A DNA stretch of 64,000 bases from Tissierella sp032104385 (GCF_032104385.1 NZ_DAMCHJ010000003.1:62001-126000), one strand, 5' to 3'. Counted from the first letter of the stretch, positions 25,411 through 34,252 are shown. Numbers and translations: made by a program. Notes: a model not told the origin generated them from the sequence alone.

Positions 25411-26388
25411 ATGCCATATTTACCAATAGGGTTTGCCCTGATCATTATTATCCTTGTAATGCTTTTTTTCTCATTTGTACCAGTAGGACTTTGGATCACG
25501 GCTTTTTTCTCAGGAGTTAAAATTTCTATGTCAACTCTAATAGGAATGAGACTTAGAAGAGTATCTCCATCTAGAATAGTAAACCCAATGATAAAAGCAA
25601 CAAAGGCAGGGCTAATTATTAGAATCAATGAACTGGAGGCACATTATTTAGCAGGAGGAAATGTAAATACCTTAGTAGATGCTTTGATTGCAGCACAAAG
25701 AGCTAATATTCCACTAGAATTTGAAAGAGCAGCAGCAATTGATTTAGCAGGTAGAAATGTACTAGAAGCAGTACAAGTATCTGTTAATCCAAAAGTAATT
25801 GAAACACCACAAATTGCAGCAGTAGCTAAGGATGGCATTGAAGTTATAGCTAAAGCAAGAGTTACTGTTAGAGCTAATATTGAGAGATTAGTTGGGGGAG
25901 CTGGAGAGGAAACTATCATTGCTAGAGTAGGTGAAGGTATTGTAACTACTGTAGGAAGCTCCAACTCACATAAAGATGTATTGGAAAATCCCGATAGCAT
26001 ATCAAAGACTGTACTTAACAAAGGGTTAGATTCAGGAACAGCATTTGAAATACTCTCTATTGATATAGCTGATGTGGATGTTGGTAGAAATATAGGTGCA
26101 AAACTACTAATGGAACAAGCAGAAGCTGATAAAAGAATTGCTGAGGCGAAGGCAGAAGAAAGAAGAGCAATGGCAGTAGCTAAAGAGCAGGAAATGAAGG
26201 CCGACGTACAGGCTATGAGAGCTAAAGTAGTAGAGGCAGAGGCAGAAGTGCCGTTAGCATTAGCATCAGCTCTTAAAACAGGTAATTTAGGAGTCATGGA
26301 TTATTATAATATGAGAAATATATTAGCAGATACAGATATGAGAACATCTATATCCAAAATAGCTGAAGATGATAAGAAACAGAAATAA
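25411..26388 (+). CDS. floA: Flotillin-like protein FloA
   Basis: Membrane scaffold protein of functional membrane microdomains (YqfA/FloA). A hydrophobic N-terminal hairpin (residues 5-40) anchors it. The SPFH-like domain carries GGNVNTLVDALIAAQRA and TPQIAAVAKDGIEVI, and the C-terminal coiled region is Glu/Ala-rich (EADKRIAEAKAEERRAMAV). The true start is the ATG at 25411, 7 nt after AGGAGG. A longer open frame reaches back to 25393 inside nfeD. The product is 325 residues against 331 in Bacillus. Confidence 0.95.
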   Translation: MPYLPIGFALIIIILVMLFFSFVPVGLWITAFFSGVKISMSTLIGMRLRRVSPSRIVNPMIKATKAGLIIRINELEAHYLAGGNVNTLVDALIAAQRANIPLEFERAAAIDLAGRNVLEAVQVSVNPKVIETPQIAAVAKDGIEVIAKARVTVRANIERLVGGAGEETIIARVGEGIVTTVGSSNSHKDVLENPDSISKTVLNKGLDSGTAFEILSIDIADVDVGRNIGAKLLMEQAEADKRIAEAKAEERRAMAVAKEQEMKADVQAMRAKVVEAEAEVPLALASALKTGNLGVMDYYNMRNILADTDMRTSISKIAEDDKKQK

Positions 26389-26399
26389 GGGGGGATAAT

Positions 26400-26852
26400 A
26401 TGCCCGGTCCTTTATTATTTTTTATAATAATAATATTAGTAGATACAATTTTAAAATCTGTCAAGGATAAGCAAAGGATACAAAAAAAACAACCTACAGT
26501 TTCTAGGCCTATGGTAGATCTCAAGAAAATATTAGTAGAAGAAATTGAAAAAGAAAAACAGAGGGAAATAACAAAAAAACAAGGAAATTCTGCTCAAAGG
26601 AAGAATCATTCTTTTGAGGGGAAAAAAGCGAATAAGAATACTATCAATGAAGAGATAAATAAAAAAGATTTATCTTGGGAGATAATAAAAGAAGAAAATG
26701 TTGTACAGGAAACTAAAAAGATAGATGTACCAGTGCAAATTAAAAAAGAAAACCAAGAAAGAGATTTAAGAAAAGATGTATTAAGGGGAATAGTATTTTC
26801 TGAGATATTATCAGAACCAAAGAGCTTAAAAAATCAAAAAAGAAGTCTGTAA
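26400..26852 (+). CDS. Membrane-anchored basic protein of unknown function downstream of floA
   Basis: A 150-residue protein with one N-terminal membrane segment (LLFFIIIILVDTIL, residues 4-17), then a long, highly charged Lys/Glu-rich and probably disordered region. It ends with RGIVFSEILSEPKSLK, which resembles a short conserved C-terminal motif (R-G-I-x-x-SEIL-x-x-P) that I recall from small clostridial proteins. No function is known to me. It starts 11 nt after floA with GGGGGGA, so it is probably cotranscribed and may belong to the same membrane assembly. Its stop lies inside a terminator stem. Confidence 0.65.
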   Translation: MPGPLLFFIIIILVDTILKSVKDKQRIQKKQPTVSRPMVDLKKILVEEIEKEKQREITKKQGNSAQRKNHSFEGKKANKNTINEEINKKDLSWEIIKEENVVQETKKIDVPVQIKKENQERDLRKDVLRGIVFSEILSEPKSLKNQKRSL

Positions 26853-26876
26853 AATTTACAGACTTCTTTTTTGATT
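26832..26876. terminator. Long perfect terminator after the nfeD-floA operon
   Basis: A 22-bp perfect inverted repeat (26832-26853 / 26855-26876) with essentially no loop. A and T tracts within the arms make it symmetric. The preceding stop codon is within the left arm. Confidence 0.88.
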
Positions 26877-26923
26877 GGAATAGTACATATATTTTGGGCA
26901 TAGAATTAATTGGAGGGATGAGG

Positions 26924-27202
26924 ATGAAACGACAGATAGAAAATGTAAAATACAATATTTCAGAAGCTTTAGAATTACCTATAGATATTATGATGGATTT
27001 ACCAAGATTGACCCTTATAGGAAATATTGAAGTTTCATTGTTAAATCACAAAGGAATTATCGAATATACAAAAGAAATCATTAGAATAAATACAAAAATA
27101 GGAATATTTAAAATAACAGGAGAAGAATTAGAGATAAAAACCATACTTTCTGAGGAAATAATTATTGCTGGATTAATAAATGATATAGAAATAATAAGCT
27201 AG
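26924..27202 (+). CDS. yqfC: Sporulation protein YqfC
   Basis: Small protein of the YqfC family, under mother-cell sporulation control in Bacillus and paired with yqfD. The sequence has ELPIDIMMDLPRLTLIGN and the repeated beta-strand pattern ending in ITGEELEIKTILSEEIIIAG. Three in-frame starts are possible. The ATG at 26924 is chosen because GGAGGG lies 6 nt upstream, giving 92 residues against 93 in Bacillus. It is followed after 11 nt by yqfD. Confidence 0.9.
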   Translation: MKRQIENVKYNISEALELPIDIMMDLPRLTLIGNIEVSLLNHKGIIEYTKEIIRINTKIGIFKITGEELEIKTILSEEIIIAGLINDIEIIS

Positions 27203-27213
27203 GGAGTGTTGTT

Positions 27214-28416
27214 ATGCTAGCTATAAAAATATGGAATTATTTTAGAGGATATGTTATTATTAGGGTTGAGGGGCTAACTTTAGAAAGATTATTGAATTTA
27301 GCTGCAAACTATAATATATATCTATGGGATATAAAAAGATATAATAATATTGTTATTGAGATGAAATCTACAACCAAAGGATTTAAAGAACTTAGAGAGA
27401 TAGTAAAGAAAGTAGGATGTAGAATAGAGATAAAAGAAAAAGTAGGATTTCCTTTTTTAATATTAAAACTAAGGGAAAGAAAGATGTTATTAGCAGGATT
27501 TTTACTATTTTTGGTAACGATTTTTCTATTAACATCAACTATTTGGAAGATAGAAATAATAGGAAATGAACAAACTCCAAAAGAAGAGATAAATTCCCTA
27601 CTAAAGGATAACAATATATTTATTGGCAAACTTAAATTTAATATAAATAAAGAAACCATAAAAGATATTTTAATAGATAACTATGATTACTTTTCATTTA
27701 CTTCAGTAAATATAAAGGGAACAAAATTAATTATAGAAATTAGAGAACAAGATTTACCACCAGAAAAGATAGATAAATCCTATCCGTGTCATGTAGTAGC
27801 AAAGAAAAAGGGTGTAATAGTTAAGGTAATTCCTAAAAACGGAAAGGCAGTTGTAGAGAAAGGTCAAGTAGTTAATGAGGGAGAAGTCCTAATTACGGGT
27901 ATACTAAACAATGAAAATACTCAAGAAAATATATTAATTCATGCAGAAGGGGAAGTATTTGCCCTAACGCGATATAGTAGTATTGTTAAAGAACCTATAA
28001 TAAAAAATGAAGAAACTTATACAGGAAAGGTTTATAAGCAAAGAGGAATAAAAATTAAAGATAAAGGCATTATTTTTATGAAAGGTAATATTCCTTTTTC
28101 TAGCTATAGGGAATTTGAAGCAGAAAAAGATTTAATTACTCTTGGGAAATTAGGTATAGAATTTCCTATTAAAAAAGTTGAGTATGAATATAAGGAAGTT
28201 GAAACAAAAGAAATAAAGCAAAATATAGATTTTCTAAAACAATCCACTCAAATTAAAGCAGTAAAAGAAATAAATAAAGAATTGTCACAAGATGCACAGA
28301 TACAGTCAAAAAATACTAGATATCAAATAGATGAAAATACATTGATAACACAGGTTGTAGTTGAAACTATAGAAAATATAGGAAGAAAACAAATAATCGA
28401 AAATAGGGAGGATTAA
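27214..28416 (+). CDS. yqfD: Sporulation protein YqfD
   Basis: Membrane protein of the mother-cell sporulation programme. An N-terminal cytoplasmic domain (residues 1-88, with VIIRVEGLTLERLLNLA) is followed by one membrane segment (about residues 90-110) and an extracellular part that begins WKIEIIGNEQTP. Strand-rich sections with KKGVIVKVIPKNGKAVVEKGQVVNEGEVLITG resemble the family pattern. The 400 residues are typical. The exact role is unknown. The phoH start is 2 nt after the stop, so yqfC-yqfD-phoH form one unit. Confidence 0.92.
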   Translation: MLAIKIWNYFRGYVIIRVEGLTLERLLNLAANYNIYLWDIKRYNNIVIEMKSTTKGFKELREIVKKVGCRIEIKEKVGFPFLILKLRERKMLLAGFLLFLVTIFLLTSTIWKIEIIGNEQTPKEEINSLLKDNNIFIGKLKFNINKETIKDILIDNYDYFSFTSVNIKGTKLIIEIREQDLPPEKIDKSYPCHVVAKKKGVIVKVIPKNGKAVVEKGQVVNEGEVLITGILNNENTQENILIHAEGEVFALTRYSSIVKEPIIKNEETYTGKVYKQRGIKIKDKGIIFMKGNIPFSSYREFEAEKDLITLGKLGIEFPIKKVEYEYKEVETKEIKQNIDFLKQSTQIKAVKEINKELSQDAQIQSKNTRYQIDENTLITQVVVETIENIGRKQIIENRED

Positions 28417-28418
28417 AT

Positions 28419-29390
28419 TTGCCAAACAATATAGAAGAAAATAGTATAACAATAGAAAATCACGAGATTATTAGAGAAATATTTGGAGAACTTGACGAGA
28501 ATATTAATATAATCAAAGAAGAATTAGGTATTAATATTGCCATTAGAGATGATAAAATAAAATTATATGGTAATAAGGTATCTATAGACTTAGGAGAAAA
28601 ACTGATTTATAATTTAATAGAGATAGTAAAAGAACAAGGTAAACTAGATGAGCATAATTTAAGATATTCCATAAAACTTTTGCTTGACGGACAAAAAGAA
28701 TATGTAAAAGAGCTACTTAAGGAAGTAATTTGTGTAACATCCTCAGGAAAAAGTATTAAACCCAAAACATTAGGTCAAAAAAGATATTTAGATTCCATAA
28801 GAAAAAATGATATAGTTTTTGGTATTGGACCAGCAGGTACTGGGAAAACTTATTTAGCTATGGCTATGGCAGTTCAATCATTTAAAAACAAAGAGGTAAA
28901 TAGGATAATTCTTACAAGACCAGCAGTTGAAGCAGGAGAGAGCTTAGGGTTTTTGCCAGGAGATTTACAGGAGAAAGTTGATCCGTATCTTAGACCAATT
29001 TATGATGCTTTATTTGATATACTAGGAGCTGAATCCTATGCAAAATACATGGAAAAAGGTCTAATAGAAGTAGCACCATTAGCCTATATGAGAGGCCGAA
29101 CCCTAGATTCTTCCTATGTAATATTAGATGAAGCACAGAACACTACTAATGAGCAAATGAAAATGTTTTTAACTAGACTTGGATTTGGTTCAAAAGCAAT
29201 AATTACAGGTGATATAACTCAAATTGACCTTTCTAAAGGAAAGGAATCTGGTTTGAAAACAATATCGAATATATTAAAGGATGTAAATGGTATAGACTTT
29301 ATATATCTTTCAAAAAATGATATAGTTAGGCATCCCTTAGTTCAAAGGATAATTGAGGCATATGATAAATATGAAAATGTAAATGTATAA
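28419..29390 (+). CDS. PhoH family protein (ATPase, PhoL type)
   Basis: Cytoplasmic P-loop ATPase of the PhoH/YbeZ family, linked to RNA metabolism through its constant neighbour ybeY. An N-terminal KH-like part is followed by FGIGPAGTGKTYLAMA (Walker A, about residue 140), TRPAVEAGESLGFLPGD, ILDEAQNTT (Walker B) and ITGDITQIDLSKG. The 323 residues are normal. The start is TTG at 28419 with AGGGAGGA upstream. The order yqfD-phoH-(gap)-ybeY is the Firmicutes standard. Confidence 0.94.
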   Translation: MPNNIEENSITIENHEIIREIFGELDENINIIKEELGINIAIRDDKIKLYGNKVSIDLGEKLIYNLIEIVKEQGKLDEHNLRYSIKLLLDGQKEYVKELLKEVICVTSSGKSIKPKTLGQKRYLDSIRKNDIVFGIGPAGTGKTYLAMAMAVQSFKNKEVNRIILTRPAVEAGESLGFLPGDLQEKVDPYLRPIYDALFDILGAESYAKYMEKGLIEVAPLAYMRGRTLDSSYVILDEAQNTTNEQMKMFLTRLGFGSKAIITGDITQIDLSKGKESGLKTISNILKDVNGIDFIYLSKNDIVRHPLVQRIIEAYDKYENVNV

Positions 29391-29438
29391 ATCTATGAAT
29401 AATAAAAAGTTTTGCCAGTAAAATCGAAGATTGTATAT

Positions 29439-29478
29439 TGGTTATTGCTTGTAAATTTTACAGCAATCCTTTTTTTTA
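29439..29478 (+). terminator. Intrinsic terminator after phoH
   Basis: An imperfect stem (GGTTATTGCTTGTAAA / TTTACAGCAATCC) is followed by eight T residues. The remaining AT-rich DNA up to ybeY holds one more weak repeat (AAAGTTCT / AGAACTTT near 29491-29530) but no clear gene or promoter. Confidence 0.7.
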
Positions 29479-29664
29479 TAACGAATAGAAAAGTTCTGCT
29501 TTGATTTATTATAAAAAAGAACTTTCTGTCAATAAGTTTTAAAAATGGTATTTTATAATGTTTCGATAAAGGGTAATTTATAGTGTTTTATAAAGAAAGA
29601 CTATAAATTTTAGGACAAGATTAAAGATAGATGAGAAGAAATGAGAATTTGGAGGAATAAAATA

Positions 29665-30129
29665 ATGGAAGTATATATAGATAATAGACAGGATAAAGTT
29701 CAAATTGAAGAAGAAATCAATATAATAATTGAAAAGGTAGCTAGAGAAGTTTTAAGTCTTGAAAATGCATCTTTAGATTGTGAAATTAGCGTATCTTTTG
29801 TAGATAATGAAGAAATAAGAGAGTTAAATAGAGAATATAGGGGAGTAGATAAGGATACAGATGTATTGTCCTTCCCTATGGAGGATGAGTTTGTTGTAGA
29901 GGGTTTAATATTGCTTGGGGATATAATTATATCTCTTGAAAGAGCTCTAGAACAATCAAAAGATTTTGGACATTCATTATATAGAGAAGTAGCATATTTA
30001 ACAGCTCATTCAATCTTTCATTTATTAGGATATGATCATATGGATGAAGAAGAAAAGAATATAATGCGAGAGAAGGAAAAAGAAGTAATGAAAAGATTAA
30101 GGATTTTCAAAGATAATAAAGGGGAATAA
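29665..30129 (+). CDS. ybeY: Endoribonuclease YbeY
   Basis: Zinc metalloendoribonuclease needed for 16S rRNA 3'-end maturation and ribosome quality control. The metal site is AHSIFHLLGYDH, the H-x3-H-x5-H motif, with Ser in the position where many relatives have Gly. DTDVLSFPM is the second conserved box. The ATG at 29665 lies 8 nt after GGAGGA and gives 154 residues; an upstream in-frame ATG at 29641 lacks a ribosome binding site. It is followed after 4 nt by the dgkA-PAP2 gene. Confidence 0.94.
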   Translation: MEVYIDNRQDKVQIEEEINIIIEKVAREVLSLENASLDCEISVSFVDNEEIRELNREYRGVDKDTDVLSFPMEDEFVVEGLILLGDIIISLERALEQSKDFGHSLYREVAYLTAHSIFHLLGYDHMDEEEKNIMREKEKEVMKRLRIFKDNKGE

Positions 30130-30133
30130 TGTA

Positions 30134-30838
30134 ATGAGGAAAAAGACTCTCATTGATAGTTTTAACTATGCAGTATCAGGTATTATTATAGCATTAAAGA
30201 CTGAGAAAAATATGAGGATACATTATTTAATTGCTATTGGAGTTATAATCTTAAGTCTTTTCTTTGACTTTTCAAGGACAGAATTTTTACTTCTTTTATT
30301 TGCAATATCTTTAGTAGTAGTAGCAGAGATGGTCAATACTGCTTTGGAAAGAGTAATAGATTTGATTACGCAAGATTATCATCCTTTGGCAAGATTAGTA
30401 AAGGATGTAGCTGCTGGTGCAGTTCTTATTGCAGCCATAAATTCTATAATAGTAGGATATCTTTTATTTTTTGATAGATTAAATTCCAGTACAGATATAT
30501 TATTTTCAAAAATTAGAGGTTCACCTATTCACTTAACATTTGTAGCTCTACTGGTTGTCATATTGGTAACCATAGGATTGAAGGCCAAATTTTACAAAGG
30601 GAGAGGTACACATTTTCAAGGTGGAACAGTAAGTGGTCATGCTGCTATATCTTTTTGCATAGCTACTATAATAGTATTTTTAGCAAAAAATATGTTAGTA
30701 ACAACTTTGGTTTACAGTTTAGCTATTCTTGTGGGAGAAAGTAGGATAGAAGGCAAGATACATACTTTTATGGAAGTCTTATTAGGAGCTATACTAGGAA
30801 CAATAGTAGGAATTTTAGTATTTCAAATCATAGGATAA
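30134..30838 (+). CDS. dgkA: Undecaprenol/diacylglycerol kinase fused to a PAP2-type phosphatase
   Basis: Two-domain membrane enzyme. Residues 1-115 are a DgkA-type kinase with three membrane helices and the catalytic AEMVNTALERVIDL and KDVAAGAVLI segments; in Gram-positives it phosphorylates undecaprenol. Residues 125-234 form a PAP2 domain with YKGRGTHFQGGTVSGH and SRIEGKIHTFMEVLLG. The final acidic ligand is Glu instead of the usual Asp. The combination suggests kinase and phosphatase activities on polyprenyl or lipid phosphate in one chain. Similar fusions occur in other Clostridia. The gene lies 4 nt after ybeY. Confidence 0.88.
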   Translation: MRKKTLIDSFNYAVSGIIIALKTEKNMRIHYLIAIGVIILSLFFDFSRTEFLLLLFAISLVVVAEMVNTALERVIDLITQDYHPLARLVKDVAAGAVLIAAINSIIVGYLLFFDRLNSSTDILFSKIRGSPIHLTFVALLVVILVTIGLKAKFYKGRGTHFQGGTVSGHAAISFCIATIIVFLAKNMLVTTLVYSLAILVGESRIEGKIHTFMEVLLGAILGTIVGILVFQIIG

Positions 30839-30849
30839 GGGGGAAAAAA

Positions 30850-31902
30850 ATGAAACTTAAATTTAAAATCATTTTAGTTGTAGTTTTTGTAGCATTATTA
30901 TCTAGTAGTTGTAAAAAGGAAAAAATAGAAGAACCAGTTGCAGTAGAAAATCCTAAAGAGGAAGAAAAAGTGGATGAAGATGATTTAGCAGAAGAGGTTC
31001 CAGTAAAGATAGGAATACCTTCTCCTTTAAGTGGAATATATGCAGTAGAAGAAAAGGTGAATAGAAGACCAGTAGCTATTATGTTTGATAACCATCATGG
31101 TGCTAGATGGCAAGCTGGATTAAAGGATGCTGAAATAGTCTATGAATTTTTAGTAGAAGCTCCTTATACAAGATATATGGGTATCTATTTAATAAATGAT
31201 CCATCTTCCATAGGACCTATTAGATCGGCTAGACCATATTTTATAACAACTGCATTAGAATATGATGCTGTTTATGCTCACGTTGGAGGTAGTGAGCAGG
31301 CTAAATCGGATATTAAAACATTAAAAATAGCTGATATTGATGGATTAACTAGCTCTAACAAAGTATTTTGGAGAAAGAAGCATAAAAAAATGCCACATAA
31401 TCTTTATTCTAGCATGGAAGTTCTAAGAACTACCCAAGAGGAGAGAAAGTATAAAATGGCTGGAGAATATATCCCATTTAAATTTAAAGAGGATGATTTA
31501 GATATAGATGGAGATATAGCTAATAAAATTATAATAGATTATAGAAAAAATAATACTACGGAATATAATTATGATGATGAAAAGAAAAATTATACTAGAA
31601 AGAAAGATAGTAAGCTACATATAGATGAAGTAGATGAAACTCCAATTGTAGCTAAAAACATAATAATTCAAGAGGCAAAGACTAAAGTATTAGATAAAGA
31701 TGGCAGACTAGAAATTCAATTAGTAGGTGAAGGAAAAGGAAAATATATAACAAATGGCAAAATCATAGATATAAAATGGGTAAAAAAATCAAGAAAAGAT
31801 AAAACTAAATATTATAATCCAGAAGGAAAAGAAATAATCCTTAACCCAGGAATAACATGGATTCAGGTGGTAGAACCAACAACTAATATTATTATAGAGT
31901 AA
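30850..31902 (+). CDS. DUF3048 domain lipoprotein (YerB-like)
   Basis: Secreted lipoprotein. The signal peptide ends in the lipobox LLSSSC (Cys at about residue 21), followed by an acidic linker (residues 25-50). The DUF3048 N-terminal domain follows with RRPVAIMFDNHHGARWQAGL, EFLVEAPYTRYMGIYL and IGPIRSARPYFI, then the smaller C-terminal DUF3048 domain ending ILNPGITWIQVV. The biochemical role is unknown; the family is widespread in Firmicutes and its Bacillus member is YerB. It starts 11 nt after the dgkA-PAP2 gene with AAGGGGG. Confidence 0.88.
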   Translation: MKLKFKIILVVVFVALLSSSCKKEKIEEPVAVENPKEEEKVDEDDLAEEVPVKIGIPSPLSGIYAVEEKVNRRPVAIMFDNHHGARWQAGLKDAEIVYEFLVEAPYTRYMGIYLINDPSSIGPIRSARPYFITTALEYDAVYAHVGGSEQAKSDIKTLKIADIDGLTSSNKVFWRKKHKKMPHNLYSSMEVLRTTQEERKYKMAGEYIPFKFKEDDLDIDGDIANKIIIDYRKNNTTEYNYDDEKKNYTRKKDSKLHIDEVDETPIVAKNIIIQEAKTKVLDKDGRLEIQLVGEGKGKYITNGKIIDIKWVKKSRKDKTKYYNPEGKEIILNPGITWIQVVEPTTNIIIE

Positions 31903-31957
31903 AAAATAATTCATGGTGCGTAGTTAAATGTCAGTTGATTTTAAGAGGAGGTATTTT

Positions 31958-32350
31958 ATGGATACAAAGAAATTGATTAAAAAAGCTTTAGAAGCACAAA
32001 AAAAGGCATATGTACCTTATTCTAATTTTCATGTTGGTGCAGCGTTAATTACAGAGGACGATGAAATTTTTACTGGCTGCAATATAGAAATATCATCTTA
32101 TTCACCTACATTATGTGCAGAAAGAACTGCTATTTTTAAAGCAGTATCAGAAGGGCATAAAAAGATTAAAGCTATAGCAATAGTTGGAGATGCAAATTTT
32201 ACTTATCCTTGTGGAGTTTGCAGGCAAGTAATTAGAGAATTTGGAAAAGATGCTACAATAATTATAGCTAATTCAGAAGATGAATATAGAGAATATAAAT
32301 TAGATGAGTTATTACCATATAGTTTTGGACCAGAGTATTNNNNNNNNNNA
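31958..32350 (+). CDS. cdd: Cytidine deaminase (3' end lost in an assembly gap)
   Basis: Homotetrameric zinc enzyme that deaminates cytidine and deoxycytidine in pyrimidine salvage. Substrate and metal motifs are present: HVGAALIT, GCNIE, the catalytic CAERTAI and PCGVCRQ. The ATG at 31958 follows AGAGGAGG; an in-frame ATG at 31928 has no ribosome binding site. The sequence reaches LLPYSFGPEY, where the family normally ends within a few residues, and then enters the ten Ns at 32340-32349. The true stop is therefore within or just after the gap, and the end coordinate is approximate. Confidence 0.92.
32340..32349. other. Assembly gap (10 N)
   Basis: Ten consecutive N characters between cdd and era. 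The number is a placeholder, so the real distance is unknown. Since cdd needs only a few codons and era has its own ribosome binding site, little sequence is likely missing. Confidence 0.99.
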
Positions 32351-32375
32351 GACGAAAATACTAGGAGTGGAGAAA

Positions 32376-33260
32376 ATGTATAAATCAGGATTTGTAACAG
32401 TAATAGGAAGACCCAATGTGGGGAAATCAACACTATTAAACCAAGTAATAGGTGAAAAAATATCTATAATATCAGACAAACCTCAGACTACAAGAAATAA
32501 AATTCAACTTGTATATACAGAGGAAAATAGTCAGATAGTTTTCTTAGATACACCAGGAATACAGATGCCTAAAAACAAACTTGGTGAATATATGTTAAAA
32601 ATTTCAAAAAGTACCTTAGAAGAAGTAGATGTGGTTACTTTTATGGTGGACAATAGTATGGAAACTGGTCCTATGGATAATCTCATTATAGAGGATTTAA
32701 AATATATATCTACTCCTATAGTACTGCTAATAAATAAAACTGATAAACTTGATGAAGAACAAATACTGCAGTTAATAGATAAATATGGTAAAATGAATAT
32801 GTTTGAAGAAATAATGCCTATATCTGCAATAAATAATGCTAATATAGATAAATATATTGAGGTGTTAAAAAAAATCATACCAGAGGGACCGCAATATTTC
32901 CCAGAGGATATGATAACAGATCAACCTGAGAGATTTATTATAGCCGAAATAATAAGAGAAAAAGCTCTTTTGGGCTTAGAAGAAGAAGTACCACATGGAA
33001 TTTATGTAGAAATAGATGGAATAAAGGAAAGGGAGAATAAAAACATTATAGATGTATTTGCAAATATTTATTGTGAAAAGGACTCTCATAAAGGGATAGT
33101 AATAGGGAAGAACGGTACTAAGTTAAAGGAAATAGGACAAAATGCAAGAATAGATATAGAGGCTTTATTAGGCAGTAGAGTAAATCTTCAACTTTGGGTT
33201 AAAGTAGAGAAGAATTGGAGAGAAAAAGATAATAAAGTAAAATACTTTGGTTACAAATAA
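32376..33260 (+). CDS. era: GTPase Era
   Basis: Essential GTPase that binds the 3' end of 16S rRNA during 30S maturation. The GTPase domain has GRPNVGKSTLLN (G1), TTRNKIQ (G2 region), DTPGIQ (G3) and NKTD (G4). The C-terminal KH domain carries GIVIGKNGTKLKEIG. The ATG at 32376, after CTAGGAGTGGAG, gives 294 residues and the usual YKSGFVTVIGRPN start. Any longer frame would run through the N gap and is artificial. recO follows after 13 nt. Confidence 0.97.
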   Translation: MYKSGFVTVIGRPNVGKSTLLNQVIGEKISIISDKPQTTRNKIQLVYTEENSQIVFLDTPGIQMPKNKLGEYMLKISKSTLEEVDVVTFMVDNSMETGPMDNLIIEDLKYISTPIVLLINKTDKLDEEQILQLIDKYGKMNMFEEIMPISAINNANIDKYIEVLKKIIPEGPQYFPEDMITDQPERFIIAEIIREKALLGLEEEVPHGIYVEIDGIKERENKNIIDVFANIYCEKDSHKGIVIGKNGTKLKEIGQNARIDIEALLGSRVNLQLWVKVEKNWREKDNKVKYFGYK

Positions 33261-33273
33261 TTAGGGGAATCTT

Positions 33274-34014
33274 ATGTTAAAAACAGAAGGTATAGTATTA
33301 AAGGAATTAAGATATAGAGACACATCTAAGATATTAAGTGTATATACAAAAAAATATGGAAAAATATCTATTATGGCTAGAGGGGCGTACAGACCTAAAT
33401 CTCAGATGATAGCTAATACTCAGCCTTTTTCATATAATGAATATCAGCTATATAAGGGTAAAAACTTTTTTTATCTTAATCAAGGGGATATATTAGACTC
33501 TTTCTATTCCATAAGGGAGAGAATAGAAAGAGTTACTTATGGATATTATATGCTTGAATTGATTGATAAATCATTACCAGAAGAGCAAGAAAATGAAAAA
33601 ATTTTTAAACTTTTGATAAAAGGTTTAAAGGTTTTATCTTCTTTAGATAAGGATTATTTAAAATTTATTGTAGCCTATGAACTTAAGTTTATATCTTTTT
33701 TAGGATATAAGCCTTATTTAGACAAATGTGTAGTATGTGGTTCACTAAATAAGAAGGACATTAAATTTAGCATATATGAAGGTGGAATAATCTGCGATAA
33801 ATGTTTTATTGAAGATCCTTTTAGTATATCTATAAATGAAGAAGTCCATAAGGCTATGTATAATTTATTATATACTCCGTTAGAAAATATATTTGATATC
33901 ATTATATCTAATGACTTAATTTATAAATTACATGATATAACAGTAGAATATATACTATATAGTATTGATAGAAAAAAATTTAATACATTGGACTTAATAA
34001 AAACATTAGAATAG
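33274..34014 (+). CDS. recO: DNA repair protein RecO
   Basis: Mediator that loads RecA onto SSB-coated DNA in the RecFOR pathway. The N-terminal OB fold reads EGIVLKELRYRDTSKIL with MARGAYRPKS. The C-terminal helical domain includes a four-Cys zinc site made of CVVCG and CDKC. The 246 residues are typical. It is directly downstream of era, as in many Firmicutes, and is followed by the T-box leader of glyQS. Confidence 0.94.
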   Translation: MLKTEGIVLKELRYRDTSKILSVYTKKYGKISIMARGAYRPKSQMIANTQPFSYNEYQLYKGKNFFYLNQGDILDSFYSIRERIERVTYGYYMLELIDKSLPEEQENEKIFKLLIKGLKVLSSLDKDYLKFIVAYELKFISFLGYKPYLDKCVVCGSLNKKDIKFSIYEGGIICDKCFIEDPFSISINEEVHKAMYNLLYTPLENIFDIIISNDLIYKLHDITVEYILYSIDRKKFNTLDLIKTLE

Positions 34015-34070
34015 TAGCATAAATGAAATACTACAGCCATTTCAAGATAATATTTTAAGTTACTATAGAC

Positions 34071-34099
34071 TTGACAATAAAATCAATTTTTGCTAAATT
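34071..34099 (+). promoter_or_regulatory. Promoter of the glyQS leader
   Basis: A perfect -35 TTGACA, a 17-bp spacer and TAAATT as -10, about 100 nt before the T-box sequence. Confidence 0.7.
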
Positions 34100-34105
34100 A
34101 ATAAT

Positions 34106-34252
34106 CATACAAAATGCATTATTATACGATGATGAAGAAAGAATTAGATACTTCTGAGTATGCTTTATAAATGAGATACTCTCTCAAGGGTATTAAATAG
34201 GGTGGAACTGCGGAAGTAACCTTTCGTCCCTATGAGGGATGTGAGGTTTTTT
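34106..34252 (+). promoter_or_regulatory. T-box leader controlling glyQS, with a shortened Stem I
   Basis: The T-box proper is AGGGTGGAACTGCGG (34199-34213). Its TGGA would pair with the UCCA end of uncharged tRNA-Gly, whose discriminator base is U. The terminator stem is AACCT..TCCCT / AGGGA..AGGTT (34218-34248) followed by six T residues, competing with the AGGG/CCCT antiterminator. Upstream, ATAC/GTAT and GAAG/CTTC (34124-34161) with a GATGAT/TGA kink-turn-like bulge look like the base of Stem I. The distal arm is missing and I see no glycine codon in the expected loop. Confidence 0.82.

Noticed and set aside
25644..26297. 217-codon minus-strand ORF opposite floA
   Set aside because: It is antisense to floA. 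The Ala/Ser-rich product reflects the complement of Ala- and Glu-rich coiled-coil codons.
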